A DNA stretch of 37,064 bases, taken from positions 1 to 37,064 of the forward strand of contig CAMVIM010000034.1 of the NCBI GenBank assembly GCA_947167515.1, given 5' to 3'. Under the pieces are notes generated by a model, which was given only the letters and a program-made list of their open reading frames with translations, was not told the DNA's origin and did no database searches. Below, piece by piece: positions 15,824-24,259 of this stretch (positions are counted from its first letter, which is position 1; each line of letters starts with the position of its first letter). The DNA comes from an uncultured Prevotellaceae bacterium. Lineage in GTDB: Bacteria > Bacteroidota > Bacteroidia > Bacteroidales > Bacteroidaceae. A program made the translations under genes and the position numbers.

Positions 15824-17335
15824 ATGGCAGAATCAGCAAACGAAAGACTCTTCCGTACCAAGGTGCGGCCTATCATGGATAAGGTGATGGCAGACCTTCG
15901 AAATAAGCAGCTGGAGGAGATTGGCAGACATACCAGCAGTCTGCCTTATATCTTTGCAGGGGCAGCTGGCCCAGACGGAGGCATGTCAGCCCAGGCTGCA
16001 AGCCTTGACTCCCTTCGCTATACGGGAGAATGGAACTCCAAGCATACGGAGGACTACATCAATATGGTGAAGGCCGAGCTAAAGAGGCAGAAGATTACCG
16101 TCACCCCAGAGATAGAGAAAATGATGATCGACAAGATGATTAAGGACGAAGTTCCGAAGTCATCCATCGATTATATCATTAGAAAGGCGGCCACCAACAC
16201 CATCTTCTACTTGCCACAGGCATTGAACAAATCGCCTTTGGAGAATCATATCTCCGAACAGGCCGAAAAGCGATACAATCCCAACCATGTGGAAAAAGCA
16301 GCCGGTCTTATGTTGGGAGCCACAGCTGATTACCTGTCCTTCGGAGGTATAGGTGGCACACTGACTGGTGGAGCCAAATTCGTAGGCGTTGACCTTGCCC
16401 TGAATGCGGCAATGGACAAGATGACGGCGAACATCGACACTTCTTATACGCCAGCCAGTCCTGGAGCCAAACCCTCGAAGCCGACCGCAAAGACCAATGC
16501 CACAACAGGCGATGATGACGTTCCCATGATTATCGCTCCTGAATACAGGGAGCAATATAAAGCCGAGCAAGCCAAGAGAAAAGCTGAGGAAGCACAGAGA
16601 CGGGAAGCCAAAGCAACTCCCAAGGCGACCACTCAGCAAACAAAGGAGGATGAAGTCCGACAGGAACCGCACAATGAAGTCGCTACCCAAACTCCAGACA
16701 CTCAACCCACACAAGCTACCATGCAGGAACAGCCCCAACAGACCAATCAAAGCGGCTGGAGTGGACTGCTCAGCTCCTTTGGCCTGAATGGTATCTCCGA
16801 TATAGGAAATAACCTCGGTTATGTCCTTGCCATGTTGCCGGACATGCTTGTCGGTGCATTTACAGGCAAGACAAAATCATTGGGGCTGAAGGAAAACCTG
16901 ATGCCTCTTGCCAGCATCGTCGCCGGAATGTTTGTCAGGAACCCCATCCTGAAGATGGTGCTTGTTGGTATGGGAGGACTCAATCTTCTGAACAAGGCAG
17001 GTCACGAGGCCATCGGGAACCATGCAGGTCAGAACCAAGCACAAGGCGCAAGTACCATTGTCCGCTCTAACTACAAGGTTTATGCTGATGAATCGCTGAA
17101 CCAACGCATCAGTCAGCCGCAGATACGCGGCAATTGTCTTATTGCCACCATCGACAAGGTGCCATGCACCATAGCCCTTCCCGATAAGGTAGTTGATGCC
17201 TACAATCAGGGTGCATTACCCTTGAACACCCTTGCCAATGCAGTGCTTGCCAAGAACGACCAGATGCGTCAACTGGCTTCAGAGAACTATGAGGCACAGC
17301 AGAGAACCGAGACCCGCACACTTGCTCAAAGATAA
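15824..17335 (+). CDS. Transfer-operon protein with central linker and hydrophobic C-terminal part
   Basis: A 503-residue protein without a signal peptide. The N-terminal 150 residues are helical (MADLRNKQLEEIGRHTSSLP). A Gly-rich segment follows (about 165-200). Residues 205-310 are a Pro/Thr/Gln/Lys-rich flexible linker with a coiled-coil-like YKAEQAKRKAEEAQRREAK segment. About 335-395 is hydrophobic with two likely membrane helices, and the C-terminal 100 residues form a compact beta-containing region (GNCLIATIDKVPCTIALPD). No family recognised. It starts 12 nt after the TraE-like gene and is probably a membrane component of the transfer apparatus. Confidence 0.7.
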   Translation: MAESANERLFRTKVRPIMDKVMADLRNKQLEEIGRHTSSLPYIFAGAAGPDGGMSAQAASLDSLRYTGEWNSKHTEDYINMVKAELKRQKITVTPEIEKMMIDKMIKDEVPKSSIDYIIRKAATNTIFYLPQALNKSPLENHISEQAEKRYNPNHVEKAAGLMLGATADYLSFGGIGGTLTGGAKFVGVDLALNAAMDKMTANIDTSYTPASPGAKPSKPTAKTNATTGDDDVPMIIAPEYREQYKAEQAKRKAEEAQRREAKATPKATTQQTKEDEVRQEPHNEVATQTPDTQPTQATMQEQPQQTNQSGWSGLLSSFGLNGISDIGNNLGYVLAMLPDMLVGAFTGKTKSLGLKENLMPLASIVAGMFVRNPILKMVLVGMGGLNLLNKAGHEAIGNHAGQNQAQGASTIVRSNYKVYADESLNQRISQPQIRGNCLIATIDKVPCTIALPDKVVDAYNQGALPLNTLANAVLAKNDQMRQLASENYEAQQRTETRTLAQR

Positions 17336-17364
17336 ATGTGTAATGATTTAATCCATTGTAAATT

Positions 17365-17802
17365 ATGAAAAGAAACTGGTATAAGTTCCGCGTCAAATAC
17401 TCCAAAGAGATGGACGACGGAAAGAAGAAAAAGGTCAGTGAGGAATACCTGGTTGATGCAGAGAGCTTCACCGAGACCGAGAAACGTGCCAACAAGGCTG
17501 CTACAGACCTTATCGGCACACGGGACTTTGACATCACCGCTATTTCCCGTGAACCTGTGTCAGACATCATCAAGGGCACGGAGCAGGACGATAACCATTG
17601 GTACAAGGCCGTCGTTGCCCTTGTCACCGTGGATGAAGAGACGGGGCAGAAGAAGTTCTCGCCCCAGGTTATGTACGTCAATGCCGAGGACACCAAGGAG
17701 GCCGATGAACTGCTTCGTGACCACATGGAGAGCAGTCAGGTGGATTGGGAAATCAAGTCCATTGCAGAGACCAAGGTGCTGGGAGTGCTGGAATACAAGT
17801 AA
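17365..17802 (+). CDS. DUF4494 family protein
   Basis: A 145-residue soluble protein that matches the DUF4494 pattern: WYKFRVKYSKE at the start, EEYLVDAESFTEAE-like stretch, a second similar unit (HWYKAVVALVTVDEETGQKK ... QVMYVNAEDTKEAD) and a final SIAETKVLGVLEY. The two halves look like internal repeats of the same beta-alpha unit. DUF4494 is common in Bacteroidetes phages and conjugative elements; function is unknown. It sits between the preceding transfer gene and the ArdC-MutS fusion gene. Confidence 0.8.
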   Translation: MKRNWYKFRVKYSKEMDDGKKKKVSEEYLVDAESFTETEKRANKAATDLIGTRDFDITAISREPVSDIIKGTEQDDNHWYKAVVALVTVDEETGQKKFSPQVMYVNAEDTKEADELLRDHMESSQVDWEIKSIAETKVLGVLEYK

Positions 17803-17837
17803 GCCCTAACTATTAACCCATCTAAATCGCAGACAAT

Positions 17838-20351
17838 ATGACAGAAAAGAATCAGCAAGAGAAGAATGCAGCCGAAAGACAGGTGGCTCTTCTCGTGAAT
17901 GCTTTCGACAAAGCACAGGAAAACGGTGGTGTCTGGCTGAACAAGGACGGCAAGAAAGCCCCAAGTTTCTATCAGAAAGGCGTGTCTATCTCGCCGTTCA
18001 ATGCCATCATCCTCGGACTGCACAGTGACCAGGACAACTACAAGACCAACGAGTACACCCTGTTCAGCGAGGCCAAGAAACGTGGTGAAAGCGTACAGTC
18101 AGGTCAGAAAGGTGTTCCTTTCTATTGGTACAATTGGAACGAGTACCAGAGCCAGAAAGATCCTGACGTAAAGATTAGCCGTGAAGACTACAAGGCACTG
18201 TCGCCTGAACAGCAATCGGACTACAAGGTCATCCGCAACCGAGAGGTGCGCATCCTCTTCAACATCGAGCAGACAACCCTTCCGATGGTCGATAAGGAAG
18301 CCTTTGACAAGGAAGTCAAGGAGAATGGCCGACTGGCAGACCGTGGGGAAATCAAGGCGACCTCTACCCAGATACCCGTCAATGACCTCATCCTGAAGAT
18401 GCGTGACAACCTCGTGGATATTCGAATGGACACTACCGGCGTGGCACATTATGACCCCAAGAGGGACACTGTCTATGTGCCTAAGCAGGACAACTACGAG
18501 CATTATAACGATTACGTCCATGCGTTGGTGGCACAGGTCGTGGCTGCCACAGGCCATCAGCAGCGTCTCAACCGTGAGGGCATGAACAACCGTGGTGGCA
18601 AAGCTCCCACAGAGGATGCCCAGAAGCACGAGCTCCTTGTCCGTGAGATAGCCACTGCAGCCAAGATGCAGGAACTGGGACTTCCTGCCAAGCTCTCCGA
18701 GGAAGGCATGAAGAACATCGAATACTGGAAACGTGAGTTCAAGGAAGACCCTTGTCTCATTGATGCCATCGAGCGTGACGTGAACAACTCCCTCGACATG
18801 ATCCATAAGGCAGAGCGTGGCGAGAAGGTGGAGAAACGCCAGTTCAATGCCCAGGAGAACGGCAATGCCAGAAGCCTTCTTCCTAAGCACTACTATGTCG
18901 CCGATGAAATCAAGACCTTGCCGAACAAGGACACCAAGGAAATGGTCATCGTCCGTGACGCAGAGAACAAAAAGGCCGATGTGGTGCTGCCAGCCGGTGC
19001 TTCTTTAGCCGTCGATAACGAGATTCCCGGCATGAACAAGAAACGTATCGACCATGCCCTTCAGAAGGAAGGCTTTGAGACCGTGAACTTCTACAACACC
19101 GACGGCTCGTTGGGTTTCCGACCCGATGACAGCTACTTCGACGGCAAGGAGGTCAGCGTTTCCAAGCTCAACAAATGGGAGTTGGAGGACATCACGAAGC
19201 TCGATGTCACCGATGCCGTGAAACGCTCTGGTGCCGTTGACTTTGACAAGGTGCTTATGCTGAAGGATGACGAAGGCAAGTGGGCCATGTACATCAAGCC
19301 TGAGAACGAGAAGGCTTTCTCCGTCTATCCCAGTAAGGATGATGTGAACAAGTTCTTCATTACCGTCCAACAAGGTAACGACGAAGCCAGTGAACGTATG
19401 CGTCAGGACATGGCAACCAAATACTATGTCATGGCCAATGAAAAGCCGGAACTGAAAGTCGATCTCTTTAAGAGCCAGGCTACGGCAGAGGAACTGGCTA
19501 AAATCGAGCGTGTGAATATCTTCAAGACCAAGGCCACCGAGAACAAGCCCAGTGTCATCCTGTGTGTGCCGACCATTGACGGCAAGAGAGTACAAGCCCG
19601 TGAGGTCAGCCCACAGCAATGGCAGCGTATGTGGCTGGCCGATGACAAGCAGGACTACAAGACCCATCTCGCAGCTTCGCTCTTTGCCGATGTCCTCCGT
19701 AAGGAGCAGAGCAATTCCGTTGCCGTTGGCACGGACAAGACCGAGCAGGAGGCTCAAACCGAAACCAAGGAGCAGACAAAGAATGTAGAAGCCCATGAAG
19801 AGGAAGACAAAAAGGAGGAGCAGAAGGAACAGCAGACGCAATCCGAGAAGAAACAGGAGGAGGAAAAGCGTCGCAACTCCCCGGAGCAGAAAGAAAAAGA
19901 GAAGAAGGAAGAGAAAGCCAAGGAGGAAACCACCAAGGCAGAGACCAAGGTGGTAGCTGCCGTTGCTCTCTCTCCGATGCTCAAACAGTTCCTCGATCTG
20001 AAGCAGAAGCACCCCGACGCGCTCCTTCTGTTCCGTACAGGTGACTTCTACGAGACCTACAAGCAGGATGCAGAGAAAGCATCCAAGATCCTCGGCATCA
20101 CGCTCACCAAAAGCTCCAAGACCAAGGATGAGCAGGGCAAGCCTCTCGTCATGGCCGGGTTCCCTTATCATGCCCTTGACACCTACCTGCCCAAACTCAT
20201 CCGTGCCGGTCAGCGTGTCGCCATCTGTGACCAGCTGGAAGCACCCAAGCAGACGGCAAAGCGTGGCATCTCGGAACTGGTATCACCTGGTGCAGCTGCC
20301 GAGAAGGAGCAGAAGGCAGAGCCTGAGAAACAGCAATCCTTTCACCGATAA
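17838..20351 (+). CDS. ArdC-like antirestriction protein fused to a MutS N-terminal domain
   Basis: An 837-residue multidomain protein. Residues about 12-130 resemble the ArdC N-terminal ssDNA-binding domain. Residues about 190-330 resemble its zincin domain, but the HExxH motif is gone: the aligned residues 232-236 are AQVVA before TGH (238-240), so it should lack peptidase activity. About 360-620 holds DUF3945-like units, including the [12 protein letters not shown] element. A charged Glu/Lys/Gln linker (about 630-705) leads to a MutS domain I (about 708-815). That domain keeps GDFYE with Phe737 and Glu739, the residues that read mismatches in MutS. No MutS ATPase is present. It probably binds incoming DNA in the recipient; function is inferred. 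Confidence 0.85.
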   Translation: MTEKNQQEKNAAERQVALLVNAFDKAQENGGVWLNKDGKKAPSFYQKGVSISPFNAIILGLHSDQDNYKTNEYTLFSEAKKRGESVQSGQKGVPFYWYNWNEYQSQKDPDVKISREDYKALSPEQQSDYKVIRNREVRILFNIEQTTLPMVDKEAFDKEVKENGRLADRGEIKATSTQIPVNDLILKMRDNLVDIRMDTTGVAHYDPKRDTVYVPKQDNYEHYNDYVHALVAQVVAATGHQQRLNREGMNNRGGKAPTEDAQKHELLVREIATAAKMQELGLPAKLSEEGMKNIEYWKREFKEDPCLIDAIERDVNNSLDMIHKAERGEKVEKRQFNAQENGNARSLLPKHYYVADEIKTLPNKDTKEMVIVRDAENKKADVVLPAGASLAVDNEIPGMNKKRIDHALQKEGFETVNFYNTDGSLGFRPDDSYFDGKEVSVSKLNKWELEDITKLDVTDAVKRSGAVDFDKVLMLKDDEGKWAMYIKPENEKAFSVYPSKDDVNKFFITVQQGNDEASERMRQDMATKYYVMANEKPELKVDLFKSQATAEELAKIERVNIFKTKATENKPSVILCVPTIDGKRVQAREVSPQQWQRMWLADDKQDYKTHLAASLFADVLRKEQSNSVAVGTDKTEQEAQTETKEQTKNVEAHEEEDKKEEQKEQQTQSEKKQEEEKRRNSPEQKEKEKKEEKAKEETTKAETKVVAAVALSPMLKQFLDLKQKHPDALLLFRTGDFYETYKQDAEKASKILGITLTKSSKTKDEQGKPLVMAGFPYHALDTYLPKLIRAGQRVAICDQLEAPKQTAKRGISELVSPGAAAEKEQKAEPEKQQSFHR

Positions 20352-20356
20352 CCTAT

Positions 20357-20362
20357 AGGAGG
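20357..20362 (+). promoter_or_regulatory. Strong Shine-Dalgarno AGGAGG that fixes a GTG start
   Basis: AGGAGG, 7 nt before the GTG at 20370. Most genes in this window, as in Bacteroidetes generally, lack such a perfect site, so this one supports the GTG start. Confidence 0.75.
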
Positions 20363-20369
20363 ACAGAAC

Positions 20370-21968
20370 GTGACAGCATCCAGACAAGCTTATATCGACA
20401 AATATGCGGAGTATGCCATGGAGCAGATGCGGCGATATGGCATACCTGCCTCTGTGACTCTTGCCCAGGGCATCATCGAGTCTGCTGAGGGAAAGAGTAT
20501 GCTCTCCAGAACCGCCAATAACCATTTCGGTGTGAAGGGCGAGTTTAACGGCCAGTTTGTCCGTGCCGATGATGACAAGCCCAACGAGAAGTTCAAGAAG
20601 TATGATAATGTCGGCCAGAGCTATGAGGACCACAGCAAAGTCCTCATGGCTGACCGCTATCAGAAATACACCCGGAACCTTTCGCCTGATGACTACAAAG
20701 GATGGGCTGCTGGTATCAAGGCTGGTGGGTATGCCACGGCCAAGAACTATGTCAGTACCATCGTCGGTGTCATCGAGGGAGCCAATCTCCAGAAGTACGA
20801 CCAGATGGTGATTGAACAGGCCAAGAGAGAGGGAAAGAAGATTGGCACCACAGACTACCGCAAGGGGGATGTGTCTGCCACTCCTGCCATTGGTGTTACG
20901 GCAAAGCCCACTCCCAACGGTCTTTATTCCCTGCCGCTGAAACGAGATGAGTTCATGCTTGTGACCTCGCCTTACGGCAACCGTCGTGACCCGATGGATC
21001 ATAGCAGGACGCAGTTTCATAAGGGTATCGACATCAGTTGCAGGAACGAGACCCTTCTTGCCACGGAGAACAACGGGAAGGTTGTTGGCGTGAACCACAA
21101 TGCCAACACTGGCGGCGGCAAGTCCGTGACGATTGAGTATAACCGTGGGGATGGCAGCAAGTATCAGACCACCTATATGCACATGTCGAGCATCGATGTG
21201 AAGGTGGGCGATACCGTCAATGCCGGGCAGAAGATTGGTGTGTCGGGAAACACAGGAACCAGGACAACAGGCCCTCATCTGCATTTCGAGGTCAAGACGG
21301 TAGCTGCTGATGGCACAAAACGCAATATCGACCCTGCTGCCTATATCGCTGAGATAAGCCAGAAAGGAGGTTTGTCACAACAGTTGCTCCATAACGGTAA
21401 GGATTTGCTGGCGAGTTATAAGGCTGCTAATCCAGTCGCTCAGGAAACCGTTGCTACTCAACAACAGATTGACACCAATATGTCACCTGATGACTGGATG
21501 AAGAAACTGCTTTCCAGTGAAGACAGCGGTGTGGGGATAGGTAACAGCGCAGACCCCATCATGGAGATGGCCATGACCATGTTCACTAGTCTCATGGCTC
21601 TGGCTGTCCAGATTGACAACAAGACGGAGGAACAGAAGATGCAAGCGGCCACCGATGCAGCTGTCAGCAAATCCGTTGACCTCTCATCCATGCTCCCCAA
21701 CCTGAAGGAATGCCGTGTCCTGCTCAATGACGGCAAGCCGCTTCTCCAGGTCAACAATGGCACGGTCAGTTTCCCCCATGAACTAAGCAATGCCGAGTTG
21801 ACCAGAATCCAACAGGCTTTGGGAAACACGAACCTCTCTGATGCTGAGAAGCAGCGCACCATTGCCTCCGTCATCAATGGCATCGTCGTCTCTCAGCAGA
21901 TGTCGCAGAACTACCAGCAAGGGCTGGAGGCTCAGCAAAACCAGCAGGATTCCCTGCAACGTAGATAA
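20370..21968 (+). CDS. Bifunctional peptidoglycan hydrolase: glucosaminidase plus M23
   Basis: A 532-residue protein starting at GTG 20370. The N-terminal 150 residues are a FlgJ/GH73-type N-acetylglucosaminidase: LAQGIIESAEGKS with catalytic Glu37, then NNHFGVKG, and GWAAGIKAGGYATAKNY. Residues about 195-330 form a complete M23 (LytM) domain: HKGID (His217, Asp221), YMHMSS and GPHLHFEV (His303, His305). The C-terminal 180 residues are helical with Gln-rich ends. No signal peptide is evident, so export would need the transfer channel or another route. It would cut both glycan and peptide bonds, probably so that the transfer complex can pass the wall. A similar GH-M23 pairing is seen in Gram-positive conjugation hydrolases. 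Confidence 0.88.
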   Translation: MTASRQAYIDKYAEYAMEQMRRYGIPASVTLAQGIIESAEGKSMLSRTANNHFGVKGEFNGQFVRADDDKPNEKFKKYDNVGQSYEDHSKVLMADRYQKYTRNLSPDDYKGWAAGIKAGGYATAKNYVSTIVGVIEGANLQKYDQMVIEQAKREGKKIGTTDYRKGDVSATPAIGVTAKPTPNGLYSLPLKRDEFMLVTSPYGNRRDPMDHSRTQFHKGIDISCRNETLLATENNGKVVGVNHNANTGGGKSVTIEYNRGDGSKYQTTYMHMSSIDVKVGDTVNAGQKIGVSGNTGTRTTGPHLHFEVKTVAADGTKRNIDPAAYIAEISQKGGLSQQLLHNGKDLLASYKAANPVAQETVATQQQIDTNMSPDDWMKKLLSSEDSGVGIGNSADPIMEMAMTMFTSLMALAVQIDNKTEEQKMQAATDAAVSKSVDLSSMLPNLKECRVLLNDGKPLLQVNNGTVSFPHELSNAELTRIQQALGNTNLSDAEKQRTIASVINGIVVSQQMSQNYQQGLEAQQNQQDSLQRR

Positions 21969-22011
21969 TTCTTGCTCAAAAAAACATGTTTAACAATCAA
22001 TTCGTAAAATT

Positions 22012-22635
22012 ATGATTAAGTGTAATGTAACAGTATGCGGTACCATCACACGCTCAGCGCAGATGCGTACCAACAAGGAGGGTAAGGCATTCCTTGCCTT
22101 CGGTGTGAGTGTTGTCATCCCTGCCAAGTCAGGCATCAACAAGACCTTCGAGATCAGTGTTGCCAAGGATGGCGGCATGGATGAACTTAACGGCCTCTCT
22201 TCCGGCACACGTGTTGAACTCGTCGGTGTCCTGACCTTCCATAAGAAGGACGATACCATCTTCCTCAACATGTCGGCCACAGGTGTCAATACCTTCAACG
22301 CTCCTGCCGAGGATTCCGTCAAGGGAACCATTGAGTTCCGTGGAACCGTCGGCAACAAGATTGAGGAGAAGAAAGACAAGAAGGACAAGCCTTATCTTGT
22401 GTTCTCCGCTTTCAGCAGCGAGAAGGTCGGTGAAGGCTATTCTTTCACATGGGTACGCTTCATGCACTTCGGCCAGGGCAAACCTGAATGGATGGAGGGC
22501 AAATGTGGCATCGATGCCAAGGGCGAACTCCAGCTGTCTATCTACAATGACCGTCTCGACATCACCTGCCGTGTGGCAGAGCTGACCCAATGGGAGAAGC
22601 AGCCATACCAAGGTGGCGGGACTAATCCTCAGTAG
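22012..22635 (+). CDS. Single-stranded-DNA-binding-like OB-fold protein
   Basis: A 207-residue protein with two OB-fold-like halves. The first, CNVTVCGTITRSAQMRTNKEGKAFLAFGVSV, followed by GTRVELVGVLTFHKK, has the SSB pattern of beta strands ending in TRVELVG. The second half begins with GTIEFRGTVGNKIEE and repeats the pattern. It lacks the typical long acidic C-terminal tail of cellular SSBs. It would coat transferred single strands. Its stop is 2 nt before the next ATG, so it is translationally coupled to an intact ArdC antirestriction protein, as in other conjugation leading-region modules. Confidence 0.78.
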   Translation: MIKCNVTVCGTITRSAQMRTNKEGKAFLAFGVSVVIPAKSGINKTFEISVAKDGGMDELNGLSSGTRVELVGVLTFHKKDDTIFLNMSATGVNTFNAPAEDSVKGTIEFRGTVGNKIEEKKDKKDKPYLVFSAFSSEKVGEGYSFTWVRFMHFGQGKPEWMEGKCGIDAKGELQLSIYNDRLDITCRVAELTQWEKQPYQGGGTNPQ

Positions 22636-22637
22636 TT

Positions 22638-24167
22638 ATGGCGTACAGGAAGAACTACAACAATGATGGCAAGTCAGCCGAAGACCGCACGTTAGACAAG
22701 TTTGCAGAACTGCTCATCGAGAAACTTGAAACGATACAGGCTGACTGGAAGAAGCCGTGGTTCACGGAAGGGGTGTCAACATCCCTTCCCAAGAACCTCA
22801 GCGGAAGGGAGTACAACGGAATGAACAGCATGATGTTGATGCTCCATGCCGAGAAGGAAGGCTACAAACTGCCGGTCTGGGCTACCTTCGACCGTATCAC
22901 GAACCTGAACTATGTGAAGGACAAGCAGGGTGCGAAGCAAGAAGCCAAGGACAGCGAAGGTAACAAGCTGCCCCTTGTTTCCGTGAATAAGGGAGCCAAG
23001 AGTTTCCCTGTATTCATCACGACTTTCACCGTTGTCGACAAGGAGACAAAGGAGAAAATCAAGTATGATGACTACAAGCAGATGACGGAGGAGGAACGTG
23101 CCAAGTACAATGTCTATCCCAAGCTTCAGACCTACAACGTCTTCAATGTGGAAGCACAGACCAACCTGAAGGAAGCCCGACCAGAACTCTTCAAGAAGCT
23201 CCAGGAGCAGAATGAGGTCACTCGTCCCGTCCAGCAGGAGGGTGAAATGTTCTCTTTCCCTGCCGTTGACCACATGATTGCTGAAAACAAGTGGATTTGT
23301 CCTATCAAGCCGAAGTACGGTGACAACGCCTACTACTCTATCAGCAAGAATGAGATTGTCGTTCCAGAGAAGCGTCAGTTCAAGAATGGCGAGTCCTTCT
23401 ACAACAATCTTGCCCATGAGATGGCTCATTCAACTGGTGCAGAGAACCAGTTGAACCGTCTGAAGCCAAGTTCCTTTGGCTCAAAGGAGTATGCGCAGGA
23501 AGAGTTAGTTGCAGAAATGTCAGCAGCCCTTGTCTCACAACGCTACGGCATGAGCAAGACCTTGAAGGAAGACAGCTTGCCTTATCTGAAGAACTGGCTC
23601 GACTCCCTCAAAGAAGAGCCAGCCTTCATCAAGACCGTTCTTCAGGACGTGAAGAAAGCTTCAGGAATGATCAACCAGCACATCGACAAGGTTCAGTTGG
23701 AGTTGGACAAAGCCCAGAATGTGAAGCAGGAAACAGCCAATCAGGTGACTGCCAACTATGGCAGCTATGACATTCCCAAGTGGGCATTGTCTTACATCTT
23801 CAATGGCGATGCCAGCGGCATCAGCGACCAGGAGCAGGAACTGGTTGACAAGTTCCTTGAAAAGAATTTCCCTGACGGGTTCATCCCGGAAGTCGAGGAA
23901 GGACAGGACAAGGAACTCAACCGCTATCCGGCTTTCGGTGAAAGAAACGAGGATGCCCTGACTGATCGAGGTGAGTCACCTTATCTTGCCGTCGATACCG
24001 TTTCCGTCAAGTTCAGTGAACCTGGCTATATGGAAAACGTGTCAGACAAGCAGGATGACGGCTATTCCTATGAAACTGTCGTTGACAACACCAAGGAGCA
24101 GATAGCAGCTAAGACACCTCCAAAGCAGGAGGAACAGGAAGAAGTCCACTTCCATCGGGGACGTTAA
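22638..24167 (+). CDS. ArdC-like antirestriction protein with intact zincin motif
   Basis: A 509-residue protein. Residues about 10-150 are the ArdC N-terminal ssDNA-binding domain (KPWFTEG, LSGREYNGMNSMML, LPVWATFDRI, GAKSFPVFIT). Residues about 220-340 are a zincin-like metallopeptidase with HEMAH (His260, Glu261, His264) and the downstream EELVAEM that supplies the third ligand. The C-terminal 150 residues are acidic and poorly ordered. ArdC proteins are imported with single-stranded plasmid DNA and block host restriction. It is the last gene of the rightward operon, 2 nt after the SSB-like gene, and is followed by a strong terminator. It is paralogous to the ArdC part of the 17838 gene product. 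Confidence 0.88.
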   Translation: MAYRKNYNNDGKSAEDRTLDKFAELLIEKLETIQADWKKPWFTEGVSTSLPKNLSGREYNGMNSMMLMLHAEKEGYKLPVWATFDRITNLNYVKDKQGAKQEAKDSEGNKLPLVSVNKGAKSFPVFITTFTVVDKETKEKIKYDDYKQMTEEERAKYNVYPKLQTYNVFNVEAQTNLKEARPELFKKLQEQNEVTRPVQQEGEMFSFPAVDHMIAENKWICPIKPKYGDNAYYSISKNEIVVPEKRQFKNGESFYNNLAHEMAHSTGAENQLNRLKPSSFGSKEYAQEELVAEMSAALVSQRYGMSKTLKEDSLPYLKNWLDSLKEEPAFIKTVLQDVKKASGMINQHIDKVQLELDKAQNVKQETANQVTANYGSYDIPKWALSYIFNGDASGISDQEQELVDKFLEKNFPDGFIPEVEEGQDKELNRYPAFGERNEDALTDRGESPYLAVDTVSVKFSEPGYMENVSDKQDDGYSYETVVDNTKEQIAAKTPPKQEEQEEVHFHRGR

Positions 24168-24193
24168 CAACCCTGATGGTACATCAAAAGATT

Positions 24194-24231
24194 GAGGGAA
24201 CCCACTCATCACGAGCGGGTTCCCTCTTTTT
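24194..24231. terminator. Strong Rho-independent terminator between convergent operons
   Basis: GAGGGAACCC (24194-24203) pairs perfectly with GGGTTCCCTC (24217-24226); an inner CTC/GAG pair and ATCAC loop follow a single A-C mismatch, and TTTTT runs at 24227-24231. It lies 27 nt after the ArdC stop and could also stop leftward transcription from the surface operon. Confidence 0.95.
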
Positions 24232-24259
24232 AATATGAAAGGAAATTTCGAATGCTCAA

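Noticed and set aside
19005-20171. 388-codon antisense ORF on the minus strand, Leu-rich.
   Set aside because: It is the shadow of the Glu/Lys/Gln-rich linker and neighbouring domains of the ArdC-MutS fusion gene; the sense frame has clear domains, and the antisense product is low-complexity Leu/Phe sequence.
20283-21284. 333-codon antisense ORF opposite the glucosaminidase-M23 gene.
   Set aside because: The sense strand carries intact catalytic motifs and a strong Shine-Dalgarno; the antisense frame is a by-product of codon usage.
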